This document shows positions 34,298 through 44,153 of a stretch of 64,000 nucleotides of DNA, piece by piece. Within the stretch, counting starts at the first letter, position 1. Each line of letters starts with the position of its first letter. Under the pieces are notes generated by a model. It had not been told where the DNA came from and did not search any database. It worked only from the letters and a program-made list of their open reading frames with translations. The DNA is from Deinococcales bacterium. GTDB taxonomy: Bacteria; Deinococcota; Deinococci; Deinococcales; JAAFIG01. The DNA is taken from contig JAAFIG010000005.1 in NCBI GenBank assembly GCA_013298595.1, forward strand, positions 1 to 64,000. Direction: 5' to 3'. A program made the position numbers and the translations under genes.

Positions 34298-36856
34298 ATG
34301 AACCCAGAACGGTATACAGAACTTGCCTTACAGACACTGCAAAATGCCCAGAGTAAAGCGGCGGCTATTGGTAATTCGCACTTAATGCCAGCGCATGTGT
34401 TGCTGGTCAGTCTTGAATCAGATAATCCGAGTGCGCGAATGCTCGAGGTGGCTGGTGGGAATGTTAAAAATGTACGGGTGTTTCTCGAGCGGCATTTGCA
34501 ATCGCAACCAAAAACCTCGAGTAACCCTGGCGCTTTTGCTGGTCAGGAATTTGCTCGTGGTTTAGAACGTGCCGAAAGTATTGCTAAGGAACTTGGCGAC
34601 GCTTTTATTGGCGCTGATGCTTTATTTTTTGCCATGCGTGAACAATTTGCCAGTAATGAACTACCAGATACTCGAGCTTTGCGAACAGCGCTCGAGTCTA
34701 TGCGAGGAGGTCGTAAAGTGGATTCTAAAACAGCTGAAACAACGTTTGAGGCGCTTGAAAAATATGGTGTGGATTTAACTGCCAATGCGCGTGAGGGTAA
34801 GTTAGACCCTGTGATTGGACGCGATGAAGAAATTCGTCGGGTGATGCAGATTTTGTTGCGTCGGACTAAGAATAATCCTGTGGTGATTGGCGAACCTGGT
34901 GTGGGTAAAACTGCAATCGCCGAGGGCTTAGCTCAACGTATTGTTAAAGGCGATGTGCCAGAAGGCTTAAAGCATAAACGCATTGTTAGTTTAGCGATTG
35001 GTAATTTGTTAGCGGGTGCAAAATTCCGTGGTGAATTCGAGGAACGCTTAAAAGCTGTGATGCAAGAAGTTGCTGATGCGGCTGGCGAGATTATCCTATT
35101 TATAGACGAGTTACACACCATTGTTGGCGCAGGTAAAACCGAAGGTAGCCCCGATGCTGGCAATATGCTCAAACCCGCTTTGGCTCGAGGTGAACTGCAT
35201 TTAATTGGTGCAACCACCCTCAAGGAATACCGTGAAATCGAAAAAGATGCTGCCCTCGAGCGACGTTTTCAACCTGTTTATGTGAACGAACCCAGTGTTG
35301 AAGATACGATCAGTATTCTGCGTGGTATCAAGGAACGTTACCAAGTGCATCATAATGTCGAAATTACCGACCCTGCTGTGGTGGCAGCCGCTACACTTTC
35401 GCATCGGTATATTGCAGATCGGCAATTGCCAGACAAAGCCATTGATTTAATAGATGAAGCGGCTGCGCGTTTGCGGATGCAACTCGAGTCTAGCCCAGAA
35501 GAAATTGATACGCTTGAGCGGCGCAAATTGCAACTCGAGATTGAGCAACAAGCCCTCTCTAAGGAAAAGGACGAGGATTCAGCGCGGCGACTCGAGGATA
35601 TCAGCCGAGAACTCCAAGATGTGACAGCCAAAACCAAGGGTTTGCGTTCCGAATGGGAAGTTGAACGGGCTGAGTTAATGAAACTCAAAGAAGCTCGAGA
35701 AAACCTTGATTCGGTTCGTGTGCAAATTGAACGAGCTGAACGCGATTACGATTTATCAAAAGCGGCTGAGTTAAAATATGGGTCTTTGCCAGCCCTCGAA
35801 GCTGAAGTACGGGCTTTGGAACAAAAACTTAAAGGGGCAAAATTTGCTTCTAGCCAAGTTACCGAGAACGATATTGCCGAAATTGTTGGACGTTGGACAG
35901 GCATTCCAGTGACGCGTTTACTTGAAGGTGAGCGCGAAAAATTATTGCGTTTAGAAACCGAATTACACTTGCGCGTGATTGGTCAACAAGATGCGGTTCG
36001 TGCAGTTGCAGATGCCATTCGCCGCTCGAGAGCTGGTTTATCCGACCCGCGCCGTCCAATTGGTAGTTTTATGTTCCTAGGTCCAACAGGTGTCGGTAAA
36101 ACTGAACTTGCCAAGGCATTAGCAGGGTTTTTATTTGATACCGAAGATGCAATGGTGCGTTTAGATATGTCTGAGTACATGGAAAAACACAGTGTCAGCC
36201 GTTTGATTGGCGCACCTCCTGGCTATGTTGGTTACGAAGAAGGCGGACAACTCACCGAGGCAATTCGTCGTCGTCCGTATGCAGTTATTTTGCTTGATGA
36301 AATCGAAAAAGCCCACCCAGATGTCTTTAATACCCTTTTACAAGTGCTTGATGATGGTCGTTTAACCGATGGTCAAGGGCGTACTGTAGATTTCCGCAAT
36401 GCTGTAATTATCATGACCAGCAATATTGGTAGCCCAATCATTCTCGAGGCAGCTCGCAATGGTGGTGTGACTCGAGGTACCAAAGAAGAAGTGCAGCATT
36501 TATTAGCCCAGCATTTCCGTCCTGAATTCCTCAATCGCGTGGATGAAATTGTGATTTTTGATGCTTTAACCGTGCATCAAATGCGGGAAATCGTGGATAT
36601 TCAACTTTCGGGTTTGCGAAACAGATTACTTGAACGCGGTGTGCGCCTCGAGTTATCTGATCTTGCCAAAGATCACCTCGCAGGGATGGGTTACGACCCA
36701 GCTTACGGTGCTCGACCACTAAAACGAGCCATTGGACGCGAACTCGAGACCCCAATTGCTAAACGTATTCTGGGTGGAGAAGTACCTGATAACTCGAGTT
36801 TAGTCGTGGATTATGCCAATAACGGGTTTACCTTTGGCTCAAGATTAGCGAATTAA
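34298..36856 (+). CDS. clpB: ClpB-type AAA+ disaggregase
   Basis: An 852-residue chaperone that with DnaK resolubilises aggregates. Clp-N repeat domain (1-140), first AAA+ with GEPGVGKT at about 198 and ELHTIVGAG, a long coiled-coil middle domain (about 400-520, [21 protein letters not shown]), and second AAA+ with GPTGVGKT at about 595, [14 protein letters not shown] and NRVDEIVIF. The middle domain marks it as ClpB rather than ClpA or ClpC, though the order of features is shared. The start at 34298 follows GAGGAG by nine bases. The longer frame enters the promoter. Likely heat-shock regulated. Confidence 0.93.
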   Translation: MNPERYTELALQTLQNAQSKAAAIGNSHLMPAHVLLVSLESDNPSARMLEVAGGNVKNVRVFLERHLQSQPKTSSNPGAFAGQEFARGLERAESIAKELGDAFIGADALFFAMREQFASNELPDTRALRTALESMRGGRKVDSKTAETTFEALEKYGVDLTANAREGKLDPVIGRDEEIRRVMQILLRRTKNNPVVIGEPGVGKTAIAEGLAQRIVKGDVPEGLKHKRIVSLAIGNLLAGAKFRGEFEERLKAVMQEVADAAGEIILFIDELHTIVGAGKTEGSPDAGNMLKPALARGELHLIGATTLKEYREIEKDAALERRFQPVYVNEPSVEDTISILRGIKERYQVHHNVEITDPAVVAAATLSHRYIADRQLPDKAIDLIDEAAARLRMQLESSPEEIDTLERRKLQLEIEQQALSKEKDEDSARRLEDISRELQDVTAKTKGLRSEWEVERAELMKLKEARENLDSVRVQIERAERDYDLSKAAELKYGSLPALEAEVRALEQKLKGAKFASSQVTENDIAEIVGRWTGIPVTRLLEGEREKLLRLETELHLRVIGQQDAVRAVADAIRRSRAGLSDPRRPIGSFMFLGPTGVGKTELAKALAGFLFDTEDAMVRLDMSEYMEKHSVSRLIGAPPGYVGYEEGGQLTEAIRRRPYAVILLDEIEKAHPDVFNTLLQVLDDGRLTDGQGRTVDFRNAVIIMTSNIGSPIILEAARNGGVTRGTKEEVQHLLAQHFRPEFLNRVDEIVIFDALTVHQMREIVDIQLSGLRNRLLERGVRLELSDLAKDHLAGMGYDPAYGARPLKRAIGRELETPIAKRILGGEVPDNSSLVVDYANNGFTFGSRLAN

Positions 36857-36860
36857 GTAT

Positions 36861-36913
36861 GAAAAAAGACAAAGGTGCAAGTGCAATGCTGCAAAGTTTA
36901 CCTTTGTCTTTTT
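36861..36913. terminator. Bidirectional terminator between clpB and the Uma2 gene
   Basis: AAAAAGACAAAGGT and ACCTTTGTCTTTTT flank a 25-base loop, with T-runs on both strands, serving both convergent genes. Confidence 0.8.
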
Positions 36914-37469
36914 ATGTTGCAAAAATTTTATGTAATGCAATCGAAAAACCCGGTACAACATCCGTAAACTCGAGAGTGTCGTTAGCTTCAAGCACACTGA
37001 TATCTTTTTTAGAACGATACACTGTAATGTTGGCTTTACGCGGATCCAGTAACAACACTACTCTCGAGCCAAACGCTAACCACATCAAGGCTTTTTCATG
37101 GCTTTCTGTGTATGAGTCATTGGGCGAAATGGTTTCAACCGCAATATCAGGTGCTATTGGCATATATCCTTTGAGGGTAATACCTAATACTTCTCGTTGT
37201 GCTTTAGAAACGAAAGCAATGTCTGGAGCGCGTACTGTATCGGGGTTGCGATCAATAATAAAACCTGTTTCGGCAGCGCAAACTTCGCCAAGATCATTGT
37301 CTTCCACAAAAACACCAAGTCGTGAACTCAAACGATGCGTGCAAACCCCGTGTTCATACCCAGTAAGCATAAGTTCTTGCAATTCTCCCTTCACCAACTC
37401 GAGCCGATTGCCAGTGGGCATTACCTCGAGCATTTCCGCTGTGATTACATTTGTGGCAGCGAGTGTCAT
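36912..37469 (-). CDS. Uma2 family (DUF820) putative endonuclease
   Basis: 185 residues with the PD-(D/E)XK-like Uma2 fold: RLELVKGELQEL, then APDIAFVSK, PDIAVETISPND (catalytic D...E region) and a closing strand ITVYR. Uma2 genes are abundant in cyanobacteria, Chloroflexi and Deinococcota and are often mobile or multicopy. Their biological role is unclear. The start at 37469 is preferred: CACAAT is six bases upstream. Confidence 0.8.
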   Translation of the reverse strand: MTLAATNVITAEMLEVMPTGNRLELVKGELQELMLTGYEHGVCTHRLSSRLGVFVEDNDLGEVCAAETGFIIDRNPDTVRAPDIAFVSKAQREVLGITLKGYMPIAPDIAVETISPNDSYTESHEKALMWLAFGSRVVLLLDPRKANITVYRSKKDISVLEANDTLEFTDVVPGFSIALHKIFAT

Positions 37470-37597
37470 GAAAAAATTGTGGCACTGGTGGCATAGGGTA
37501 GCTATCTTAGGCTTGAGTACATTGTTCCTCACTAATTGTTTGTATATTAATAATGTAGATTTTCGTTTTTCACTTTTTCCCGTAGGAGGGACCCGCG

Positions 37598-39463
37598 TTG
37601 AGAATTAATCCTTTTGTTATTTTTGTTGTTATTATCGCAGTTTTTTTTGCTTTCCAAGCAATGAACCCAACTGGTTCTAGCGGGCGGCAAATTGGCTACA
37701 GCGATTTTCTTGCTTTGGTTGAAACAGGCAAAGTCAAAGAAGTTGCTATCACCGAGAATTATCTCGAGATCACCTTGAAGCAAGTAGAACGTATCGAGTT
37801 AGCTAAGGGGCGGAGTGTTGAATCAAGCACATTTAATACATTGTTGCCATCGGTGGAAGCTCGAGACCCCGATTTAATTCCGACCTTAAAAAAGAATGGT
37901 GTGGCAATTCAAGCCCAAAATCCTTCACCTTGGTTTAGCATTATCACTGCCTTTTTACCTGTGCTTTTAATGTTAGGTATTTTCTGGTTTATTTTTATGC
38001 GTGGACAAGGTGCTCAAGGGCAAGTCATGCAATTCGGGCAATCTCGAGCTAAGCAATATGGCAAAGAGAAAAAAGTCAGCACTGCTTTTGCCGATGTCGC
38101 TGGTCACGAAGAAGTCAAGCGTGAATTAATCGAAGTTGTGGATTTTCTTAAAAGCCCAGGCAAATACCATGCTGTGGGAGCAGAAATCCCTAAAGGTGTG
38201 TTGCTGGTTGGACCTCCTGGTACGGGTAAAACTTTGTTAGCCAGAGCAGTGGCTGGTGAAGCGGGTGTGCCATTTTTCACTGTGTCTGCTTCTGAATTTA
38301 TGGAGATGTTTGTTGGTGTTGGTGCTTCTCGAGTGCGAAGTTTATTTGATGATGCTCGTAAAGCTGCCCCTGCGATTATTTTTATTGATGAGTTGGATAG
38401 CATTGGTCGTAAGCGTGGAGCTGGTATTGGTGGTGGGCACGATGAGCGTGAACAAACACTGAATCAAATCCTGACCGAAATGGATGGTTTTGATAAGCAA
38501 ACCTCAGTGATTGTTATGGCAGCCACCAACCGCCCAGATGTGCTTGATAGTGCTTTGTTGCGTCCAGGTCGGTTTGATCGCCAAGTAACAGTGGATTTAC
38601 CAACTATGAAAGAACGCGAACAAATCATTCAAGTGCACATGCGAAATAAGCCCATTGATGCTGATGTCAACGTTGAAATTCTTTCAAAAATGACTCCTGG
38701 TATGAGTGGTGCAGATCTGAAAAACCTTGCTAACGAAGCAGCCCTTGAGGCAGCTCGTCGGGGCAAAACCAGTTTGGCTATGCAGGATTTCTCGAGAGCA
38801 TTTGATAAAATTACTCTTGGACTCGAGCATGGCAGTATGATGATCTCGAATGAAATGAAACGTTCAACTGCTTATCACGAAGCTGGTCATGCTGTGATTG
38901 CCCAAGTGCTACCGTATGCCATGAAACCAGTGAAGGTCAGTATTGTGCCTCGTGGTCGTACACTCGGTGTTGCGATGTATGCACCAGAGAACGAATCTGA
39001 GATGCTCGAGATGACTCAGCAACGCGCCGAAGCAACACTGGCAGCAACCTTAGCAGGACGGGCTGCCGAAGAAGAATTTATTGGGTATGTTGGTGCAGGT
39101 GCTTCCAACGATTTCCAACGCACCATTCAGTTAGCACGTCGTATGGTGCTCGAGTGGGGTATGGGTGATCGTTTACGTAATATTGCTTGGGGTGGAGCAA
39201 GCAGTGGTCCTGTGTTCCTTGGTGAGCAAATTGTCAATCGTTCAGAGGTTTCTGATGAAACGGCTCGGATGATTGATGCTGATATTAAAGATATTTTAGA
39301 CCGAGCCTATGCCAATACCAAAGTAGTGATGAAACAATACGCTCAAGCAATGCACGATGTTGCTAACGCTTTGCTCGAGAATGAAATCATCACGGGTGAA
39401 ACTGTGCGTGATGCGGTTGATCGGGTGCGTCGTACCATAGATGTGCCACCATTGAACGCGTAA
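37598..39463 (+). CDS. ftsH: ATP-dependent membrane zinc metalloprotease FtsH
   Basis: 621 residues. TTG start with GGAGGG eight bases upstream. N-terminal transmembrane helix ([14 protein letters not shown]), periplasmic domain, second helix ([16 protein letters not shown]), AAA module with GPPGTGKT (about 205) and the SRH region ([20 protein letters not shown]), and an M41 peptidase with HEAGH at about 427. It degrades membrane and regulatory proteins in a hexamer. The upstream DNA is AT-rich with CTTGAGT at about 37512, only half of an HspR-type site. Confidence 0.95.
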   Translation: MRINPFVIFVVIIAVFFAFQAMNPTGSSGRQIGYSDFLALVETGKVKEVAITENYLEITLKQVERIELAKGRSVESSTFNTLLPSVEARDPDLIPTLKKNGVAIQAQNPSPWFSIITAFLPVLLMLGIFWFIFMRGQGAQGQVMQFGQSRAKQYGKEKKVSTAFADVAGHEEVKRELIEVVDFLKSPGKYHAVGAEIPKGVLLVGPPGTGKTLLARAVAGEAGVPFFTVSASEFMEMFVGVGASRVRSLFDDARKAAPAIIFIDELDSIGRKRGAGIGGGHDEREQTLNQILTEMDGFDKQTSVIVMAATNRPDVLDSALLRPGRFDRQVTVDLPTMKEREQIIQVHMRNKPIDADVNVEILSKMTPGMSGADLKNLANEAALEAARRGKTSLAMQDFSRAFDKITLGLEHGSMMISNEMKRSTAYHEAGHAVIAQVLPYAMKPVKVSIVPRGRTLGVAMYAPENESEMLEMTQQRAEATLAATLAGRAAEEEFIGYVGAGASNDFQRTIQLARRMVLEWGMGDRLRNIAWGGASSGPVFLGEQIVNRSEVSDETARMIDADIKDILDRAYANTKVVMKQYAQAMHDVANALLENEIITGETVRDAVDRVRRTIDVPPLNA

Positions 39464-39477
39464 AAACAAAAAATAGT

Positions 39478-39514
39478 AAAGAGGAAAGCCATGGTTTGCT
39501 TTCCTCTTTTTATT
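39478..39514 (+). terminator. ftsH terminator
   Basis: AAAGAGGAAAGC (39478-39489) and GCTTTCCTCTTT (39498-39509) form a 12-bp stem followed by TTATT. Confidence 0.88.
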
Positions 39515-39533
39515 ATTCAATTGTTACGTACTG

Positions 39534-39670
39534 ATACCAAATTAACTTAATCACTCTCGTTTGACCAAAAAGCGGTCAAACTGTCGTTCAAGCGTTAATT
39601 TGGTTTTGTTGCTACTCCTTTTAGTCGGTTAATCAGTCAAAATACGTGACTGATTAACACAATTTGGTAT
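39534..39670. repeat. Hairpin element B with terminal inverted repeats
   Basis: The 137 bases are bounded by ATACCAAATT (39534-39543) and AATTTGGTAT (39661-39670). Inside are ACCAAATTAAC/GTTAATTTGGT (39536, 39594), a nested GTTTGACC/GGTCAAAC stem (39559, 39574) and GTTAATCAGTC/GACTGATTAAC (39628, 39648). The first arm can pair with either of two partners. It shares CAAAAAGCGG(T)CAAA and the CTACTCCT..TAGTC motif with element A at 3384. No CTCGAG and no coding. It resembles a MITE or structured RNA family. Confidence 0.65.
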
Positions 39671-39707
39671 GAACCAATGCCCGACAAGATTTGTACTAGA
39701 ATAATAT

Positions 39708-40313
39708 ATGTTCTCTAAATTATTTCAGAAACCATTACCAAATTCAGAACTGGCAAAACGCGTTCCCCCTGGACAAAGTCTAACAGAGCGTTTTCCTGTT
39801 TTAACATACGGTCCTGTGCCGAAAATAGAAGCCAGTAGCGTGTCCATTCGTATTTTTGGTGAGGTTCAAACGGAACTCGAGATTCCGTGGGCAGAACTGA
39901 TGCAAATGCCAATGTCCACCCAAACTTACGATATTCATTGTGTGACCCATTGGACAAAACTCGATATGCGATGGACAGGTATTCCTGTGCCTGAAATCAT
40001 GAAACGAGTGCAACTGAAATCCGAGGCAACCCATGTGATGATGCACTGCTATGGCGGTTACACCACAAATTTGTCACTCGAGGATTTTATTCGACCAGAA
40101 AATCTGTTCTCACATATTTATGATGGTCAACCACTTGAGACCGAACATGGTGGACCAATGCGGATTGTTGTGCCTCATTTGTTTTTTTGGAAAAGTCCAA
40201 AATGGATTTCTGGTTTGGAATTTATGAATGGTGATAGATTAGGTTTCTGGGAAAAGAATGGTTACCATAAGCGTGGCGACCCATGGCGTGAAGAACGTTA
40301 TAGCGACGATTGA
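39708..40313 (+). CDS. Molybdopterin-dependent sulfite-oxidase-family oxidoreductase
   Basis: 201 residues of the YedY/sulfite oxidase Moco domain. The Moco-ligating Cys is in YDIHCVTHWTKLDMRWTG, with GGYTTNLSLEDF and HGGPMRIVVPHLFFWKSPKWI. No signal peptide or heme domain is present, so it is a short cytosolic version (IMG-type single-domain) whose electron partner is unknown. TAGAAT (39697-39702) ends five bases before the ATG, suggesting leaderless expression. It stands downstream of hairpin element B. Confidence 0.85.
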   Translation: MFSKLFQKPLPNSELAKRVPPGQSLTERFPVLTYGPVPKIEASSVSIRIFGEVQTELEIPWAELMQMPMSTQTYDIHCVTHWTKLDMRWTGIPVPEIMKRVQLKSEATHVMMHCYGGYTTNLSLEDFIRPENLFSHIYDGQPLETEHGGPMRIVVPHLFFWKSPKWISGLEFMNGDRLGFWEKNGYHKRGDPWREERYSDD

Positions 40314-40364
40314 AGTGTGATTTTTGCACGCTCTGACAAGAAAATTTTCAGTAGAATATAGAGT

Positions 40365-41297
40365 ATGAACTTTGTCGGTACATCCTCGAGCGCTATTTGG
40401 CGACAACGGGTGTATGGTGGGTTAGGTTCGTTCTTTTTTTATTTATTATTGCATTTCACGGGTTTATTACCGCTTCATGGTTTAGCTTTAACTTTCCAAA
40501 TTGGTTCATTTATACTCTATTTCCTTGCAGTGTTCTCGAGTAGTCCATCTTGGGTGCGTTGGACTTTGGCATTTAGCGACATGGTCACCCTGACATTTTT
40601 ACTGCAAATCACAGGTGGTTCGTCTAGTCCTTTTATGATGATGATTCCAGTTTGGTTCTTTGGTGTGGCATTAGCCAATTTAGTGGACGGACAGACCAAA
40701 CCCATTCCGTGGATGTTACTGATGGGAGCTATGGCAGCCATTGGTGGTTCGTGGAACAATTTTAGTATCCTAACTGCCGCTATTGTTTTTACTGCCTTAG
40801 CCGCACTGGGGGCAGGAGCAGCAACCCTTTCACTCGAGCGACGAGCAGCACGCCGAGACCCTTTTTTGACAATACTATACAACCGAGCGGCTGGTCTGGA
40901 ACGACTCGAGGAGATTATTAAAACAGGCGAAGCGGTATCGGTGGCGTATATTGATTTAACCGATTTTAAAAAATACAACGATCAATTTGGACATAAAATT
41001 GGTGACGAAATTCTGCTTGAAGTGGCTAAGCGCTTAATTGGTGCTGTGCGAAGTTCGGATTTGGTGGTACGAATGGGTGGAGATGAATTCTTAGTTGCTT
41101 CTGTTCAACCCAATGTACAACAACGGCTTGAACAGATTTTTAGCACACCAATCCATACAACTCGAGGCGAATTTGCAGTCAAGGGCGATGTTGGTAGTAT
41201 TGCCATTACCCGCAATGACGAAGTGGACGCAATTCTCGAACGTGCCGATAGCCAAATGTATCAGCGTAAACGATTGGCTAAAGCGGCATTGGCTTAA
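40365..41297 (+). CDS. Membrane diguanylate cyclase (GGDEF)
   Basis: 310 residues. Five or six hydrophobic helices (about 1-160) precede a GGDEF domain with the intact active-site motif GGDEF in VVRMGGDEFLVASV and YIDLTDFKKYNDQFGHKIGDE. The usual DxLTGLxNR motif is degenerate (DPFLTILYNRAAG). Expected to make c-di-GMP at the membrane. TAGAAT (40352-40357) is seven bases before the ATG, a leaderless arrangement. Second c-di-GMP synthase in the window. Confidence 0.85.
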   Translation: MNFVGTSSSAIWRQRVYGGLGSFFFYLLLHFTGLLPLHGLALTFQIGSFILYFLAVFSSSPSWVRWTLAFSDMVTLTFLLQITGGSSSPFMMMIPVWFFGVALANLVDGQTKPIPWMLLMGAMAAIGGSWNNFSILTAAIVFTALAALGAGAATLSLERRAARRDPFLTILYNRAAGLERLEEIIKTGEAVSVAYIDLTDFKKYNDQFGHKIGDEILLEVAKRLIGAVRSSDLVVRMGGDEFLVASVQPNVQQRLEQIFSTPIHTTRGEFAVKGDVGSIAITRNDEVDAILERADSQMYQRKRLAKAALA

Positions 41298-41299
41298 CG

Positions 41300-42223
41300 T
41301 TATTTTTTCAGTAATTTAGGCAACTCAGTTTCTAAACTACGATTCTCGAGTTTAAAAACTGAGTTAAATTTACTTGGGTCGGCAGTGTTACCTGCTTTTA
41401 ACATCGCGTATTGATGCGTGGTGATTGGTGCTAATGAACCAAGAATTTGCATCATTGGGACAGCCATATCCATCAGAAAAATCGGTACTGGAACCAATGG
41501 TTTTTTCATACCCAAGGCATTCAACTCGAGTTGTAATAATTCTTTAAAACTAAATTCTTTACTGCCAACCAGATCGTATATTTGCCCAATGGTATTTGGA
41601 ATATCAAGGCTTTGTGCAAAACATTTGGCAACATCACCTGCCCAAATTGGACGAAAAGGGAAACTGCCATCCCCGATTTGTGGCACAATTGGACCTGTAG
41701 AAACCAAATTCTTCAAAATTTTACCGAAGAAATCATCGCCCTGACCAAAAATCAGGCTCGGGCGAAAAATCGTGTACTCCAAACCACTGGCTCGCACCAA
41801 TTCCTCAGCCGCAAATTTGCTACTCGAGTAACCGCTCACAGCATTGGCGGATGCACCCAAAGCACTCATGTGTAAATAGCGTTTAACACCTGCTTTTTTA
41901 GCTGCCTCGAGCACATTTTTGGTACCAGTGATATGAACATTGCTAAAGGTTTGTTGTCCACGTTCAGCAACAATACCCACCAAATGAATGACCACATCTG
42001 CACCTGTAAAAGCCATCTCGAGATTACGACCTGTGGCAACATCGCCACCGATGTAATTGACATCTTCAAAAATAGGGAGTGCTACACCACTGGCAGTACT
42101 GGCTTTATTCCCACTTCTCGAGAGGGCAGTGACACGATGCCCACGCTCGAGGAGTTCTTTGACAACATGATGTCCGACGTAGCCTGTTGCACCTGTGACT
42201 GTAATTTTTAAACCCTGACTCAT
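41300..42223 (-). CDS. NAD(P)-binding epimerase-like protein (NDUFA9-like atypical SDR)
   Basis: A 307-residue Rossmann-fold protein with the nucleotide motif TGATGYVGHHV, the atypical-SDR YSSSKFAAEELV in place of YxxxK-type active site, and FRPSLIFGQGDDF. This combination is that of the complex-I-associated NDUFA9-like group found widely in bacteria, whose function is unsettled. A quinone- or lipid-related reductase role is possible. CAGACT is seven bases before the ATG. It ends three bases before the convergent GGDEF gene. Confidence 0.78.
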   Translation of the reverse strand: MSQGLKITVTGATGYVGHHVVKELLERGHRVTALSRSGNKASTASGVALPIFEDVNYIGGDVATGRNLEMAFTGADVVIHLVGIVAERGQQTFSNVHITGTKNVLEAAKKAGVKRYLHMSALGASANAVSGYSSSKFAAEELVRASGLEYTIFRPSLIFGQGDDFFGKILKNLVSTGPIVPQIGDGSFPFRPIWAGDVAKCFAQSLDIPNTIGQIYDLVGSKEFSFKELLQLELNALGMKKPLVPVPIFLMDMAVPMMQILGSLAPITTHQYAMLKAGNTADPSKFNSVFKLENRSLETELPKLLKK

Positions 42224-42279
42224 AAAGCGCAGTCTGACGTGTTAGGTGAAAAATAAAAACACGATTGCTTACAAAGTGG

Positions 42280-43179
42280 TTATACACTTTTGTGTCTGCG
42301 TCCAACGATGCGTTGTAAAAATCGTCTATGCCACGGTGGGCGGTGATGTTGTACAAAACTTTCAGTTGCCACTTTAGAACCAACATCCTGCCCATAATGC
42401 TGACTTAAATTAAAGCGATGATCCATGGTAAATAAATATAAATCAGCTTCGGTACGGGTTGGAAAATTCTCGAGCGCACGAACTTCACGCATTTCGTCCA
42501 CCATGCGTTTATACAAGCGCTGATACCAACTTTCAACGGCTTCGGCATACGAAATATCGCGTTGCAAATTTAAACCCAGAAAGTATTTTCTTTTTTCGAT
42601 ATGGTCAAGCAAGATATCGTAACGCCCAGGCGTGGTAAAGCGAATTTCATAATGATCTGGCACAATATCAGCCAGTTTTGTTTGCTCGAGAAACTGCCCA
42701 TACTCGCCTTTGATAATAAAATCTTTGATTGCATCGCCTTTTTCTGGTGCAATTGGCACATCAAGTTCAATCACTTCGGCATCAATAAATTTCTGCCCTT
42801 CCATATGCCCCACCGAGACACGATGATTGCCATCTTTAACAAAGTAGGTTTCACCAACTTTGTAGACTTGAATCGCAGGCAGTTCTTTGCCCTCGAGTTT
42901 TAAGCGACGAATATTGGTCCAACGTTCCTTTAAGTGATCTGAGCGCGGAAAAAAAGCTTCATCGAAATCGCGGTATCGATCTACACTACCAATAATCTGA
43001 TCCACAGCAATGGTACGAATACCGCGATAATGTTCGCCTTTTGGATGTAAATGCTTAACTGCTTCAAATGAAAGTAAATCGTTATCTTCGCCGCGTAACC
43101 AAGCAACAAGGTCTGATAACCAAGATTTACGCATCGCGGATTTTAAGTCGTGTTCTGCTTGTTGTTCAAACCATCCCAT
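42280..43179 (-). CDS. ParB/Srx-fold protein with long C-terminal extension
   Basis: 299 residues. Residues about 45-135 resemble a ParB N-terminal/sulfiredoxin-like domain with the box VKDGNHRVSVGHMEG. The following 150 residues are helical and charged with aromatic clusters (YDILLDHIEKRKYFLGLNL; WYQRLYKRMVDEM) and are not recognised. No helix-turn-helix typical of chromosomal ParB is visible, so partitioning is unlikely. A nucleotide-hydrolysing or regulatory role is possible. The start at 43179 is six bases past TAGGTG. It diverges from no gene and follows the phosphoesterase. Confidence 0.65.
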   Translation of the reverse strand: MGWFEQQAEHDLKSAMRKSWLSDLVAWLRGEDNDLLSFEAVKHLHPKGEHYRGIRTIAVDQIIGSVDRYRDFDEAFFPRSDHLKERWTNIRRLKLEGKELPAIQVYKVGETYFVKDGNHRVSVGHMEGQKFIDAEVIELDVPIAPEKGDAIKDFIIKGEYGQFLEQTKLADIVPDHYEIRFTTPGRYDILLDHIEKRKYFLGLNLQRDISYAEAVESWYQRLYKRMVDEMREVRALENFPTRTEADLYLFTMDHRFNLSQHYGQDVGSKVATESFVQHHRPPWHRRFLQRIVGRRHKSV

Positions 43180-43308
43180 CAAATACACCTACTCTGGTTG
43201 ATTCTCTCAGATGGCAGTGCTTTTTACACCCACCAAAAGTCGAGATAGTGTACAAAACCCAAATGAAAGCCATATCAGCTAGGGTTGTGAACCAACTTCA
43301 CAAAAGGT

Positions 43309-44034
43309 TCAATCTGTTGAAGCATTTGTCTTAGACGCAAAAATACCAGATGAAATTGGCTCAGATAAACTCGAGTTTATCTGATTTACTGCACTTGGTA
43401 CTTCAATTTCAAGCACTGTATACCCATACGCATTGACCACTCTTACACCAGAATCGGTGTGATATTCGAGTTTACGCCCCTCGTAAGCATGAACATGACC
43501 ATGCACCATCAATGCAGGTGTGTGTCGCTCGAGAAATAAACCGATTTCTTTGCAACCACGGTGGGCATAATCGGTGCCAGCATGCGGACCTGGTGGCGGT
43601 GCGTGGGTTAAAAAAATATCAAAAGCATTGGTTTTACGGCGTTTTTCGAGCCACAAACCCCACTCGAGTTTACCTAAACCCCATTTGACTTGATTACCTG
43701 TGTATTGCCCACCGTCGTCGCGTTCATTGTACTTAGGGGCACCACCCCAACCAACTATACGAAAATCTCCAGCCCGAATAAAACGACCATGGGCATTGAT
43801 TGCTCCGCCGGGGTCTACCATTTGTCCAAGGTAATCTTTGACTTTTTCTTCGCCATGATTGCCATGCACATACACCACAGGGCAAGTACAACGCGTAGCA
43901 ATAAATTCGATGTAATATCCGGGTAAATCTCCTGCGATCAACACCAAATCAAGTGGCTCGAGACCACTAGGAAAAGTATCGCGGTAAATGAACGGATGCA
44001 CAGTATCCGCTACCGCTAAAATGCGTTTGAGCAT
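43309..44034 (-). CDS. Calcineurin-like metallophosphoesterase
   Basis: 241 residues with the metallophosphoesterase order: VADTVHP (weaker version of DxH), IAGDLPG, HGNHGEE, LTHAPPPG and HGHVHAYEG. A soluble phosphoesterase of unknown substrate. The start at 44034 (MLKRILAV) is used. TACAAT lies about 13 bases upstream, giving a leader of only a few bases, and a longer frame to 44121 adds residues without family resemblance. The C-terminal tail contains a 24-base DNA palindrome. Confidence 0.82.
   Translation of the reverse strand: MLKRILAVADTVHPFIYRDTFPSGLEPLDLVLIAGDLPGYYIEFIATRCTCPVVYVHGNHGEEKVKDYLGQMVDPGGAINAHGRFIRAGDFRIVGWGGAPKYNERDDGGQYTGNQVKWGLGKLEWGLWLEKRRKTNAFDIFLTHAPPPGPHAGTDYAHRGCKEIGLFLERHTPALMVHGHVHAYEGRKLEYHTDSGVRVVNAYGYTVLEIEVPSAVNQINSSLSEPISSGIFASKTNASTD
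43361..43384. repeat. Perfect 24-base palindrome centred on CTCGAG
   Basis: TCAGATAAACTCGAGTTTATCTGA lies within the last 25 codons of the phosphoesterase gene. A stem with no loop would be a cruciform-type element, or a protein-binding site. It is followed on minus by AATTTCATC, so it is a poor terminator. Confidence 0.7.
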
Positions 44035-44153
44035 AAAATTGATTGGTATTGTAACCCACATTGGTATCTTTTCCAAGGGCATCGGTCTAATCAACAGCAG
44101 CATCGAACCCTCAAATCGCATTAAAAATAGAATTCCGTACTACACTTGAAGCT

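Noticed and set aside
37500-37597. HspR-type operator in front of ftsH
   Set aside because: Only a CTTGAGT half-site is present, with no ACTCAAG at the right distance.
42280-43179. Chromosome partitioning ParB
   Set aside because: No helix-turn-helix, no parA neighbour and no parS-like site were seen.
43361-43384. 24-base perfect palindrome as a terminator
   Set aside because: It lies inside the 3' end of the phosphoesterase gene and has no T-run, so I list it as a repeat, not a terminator.
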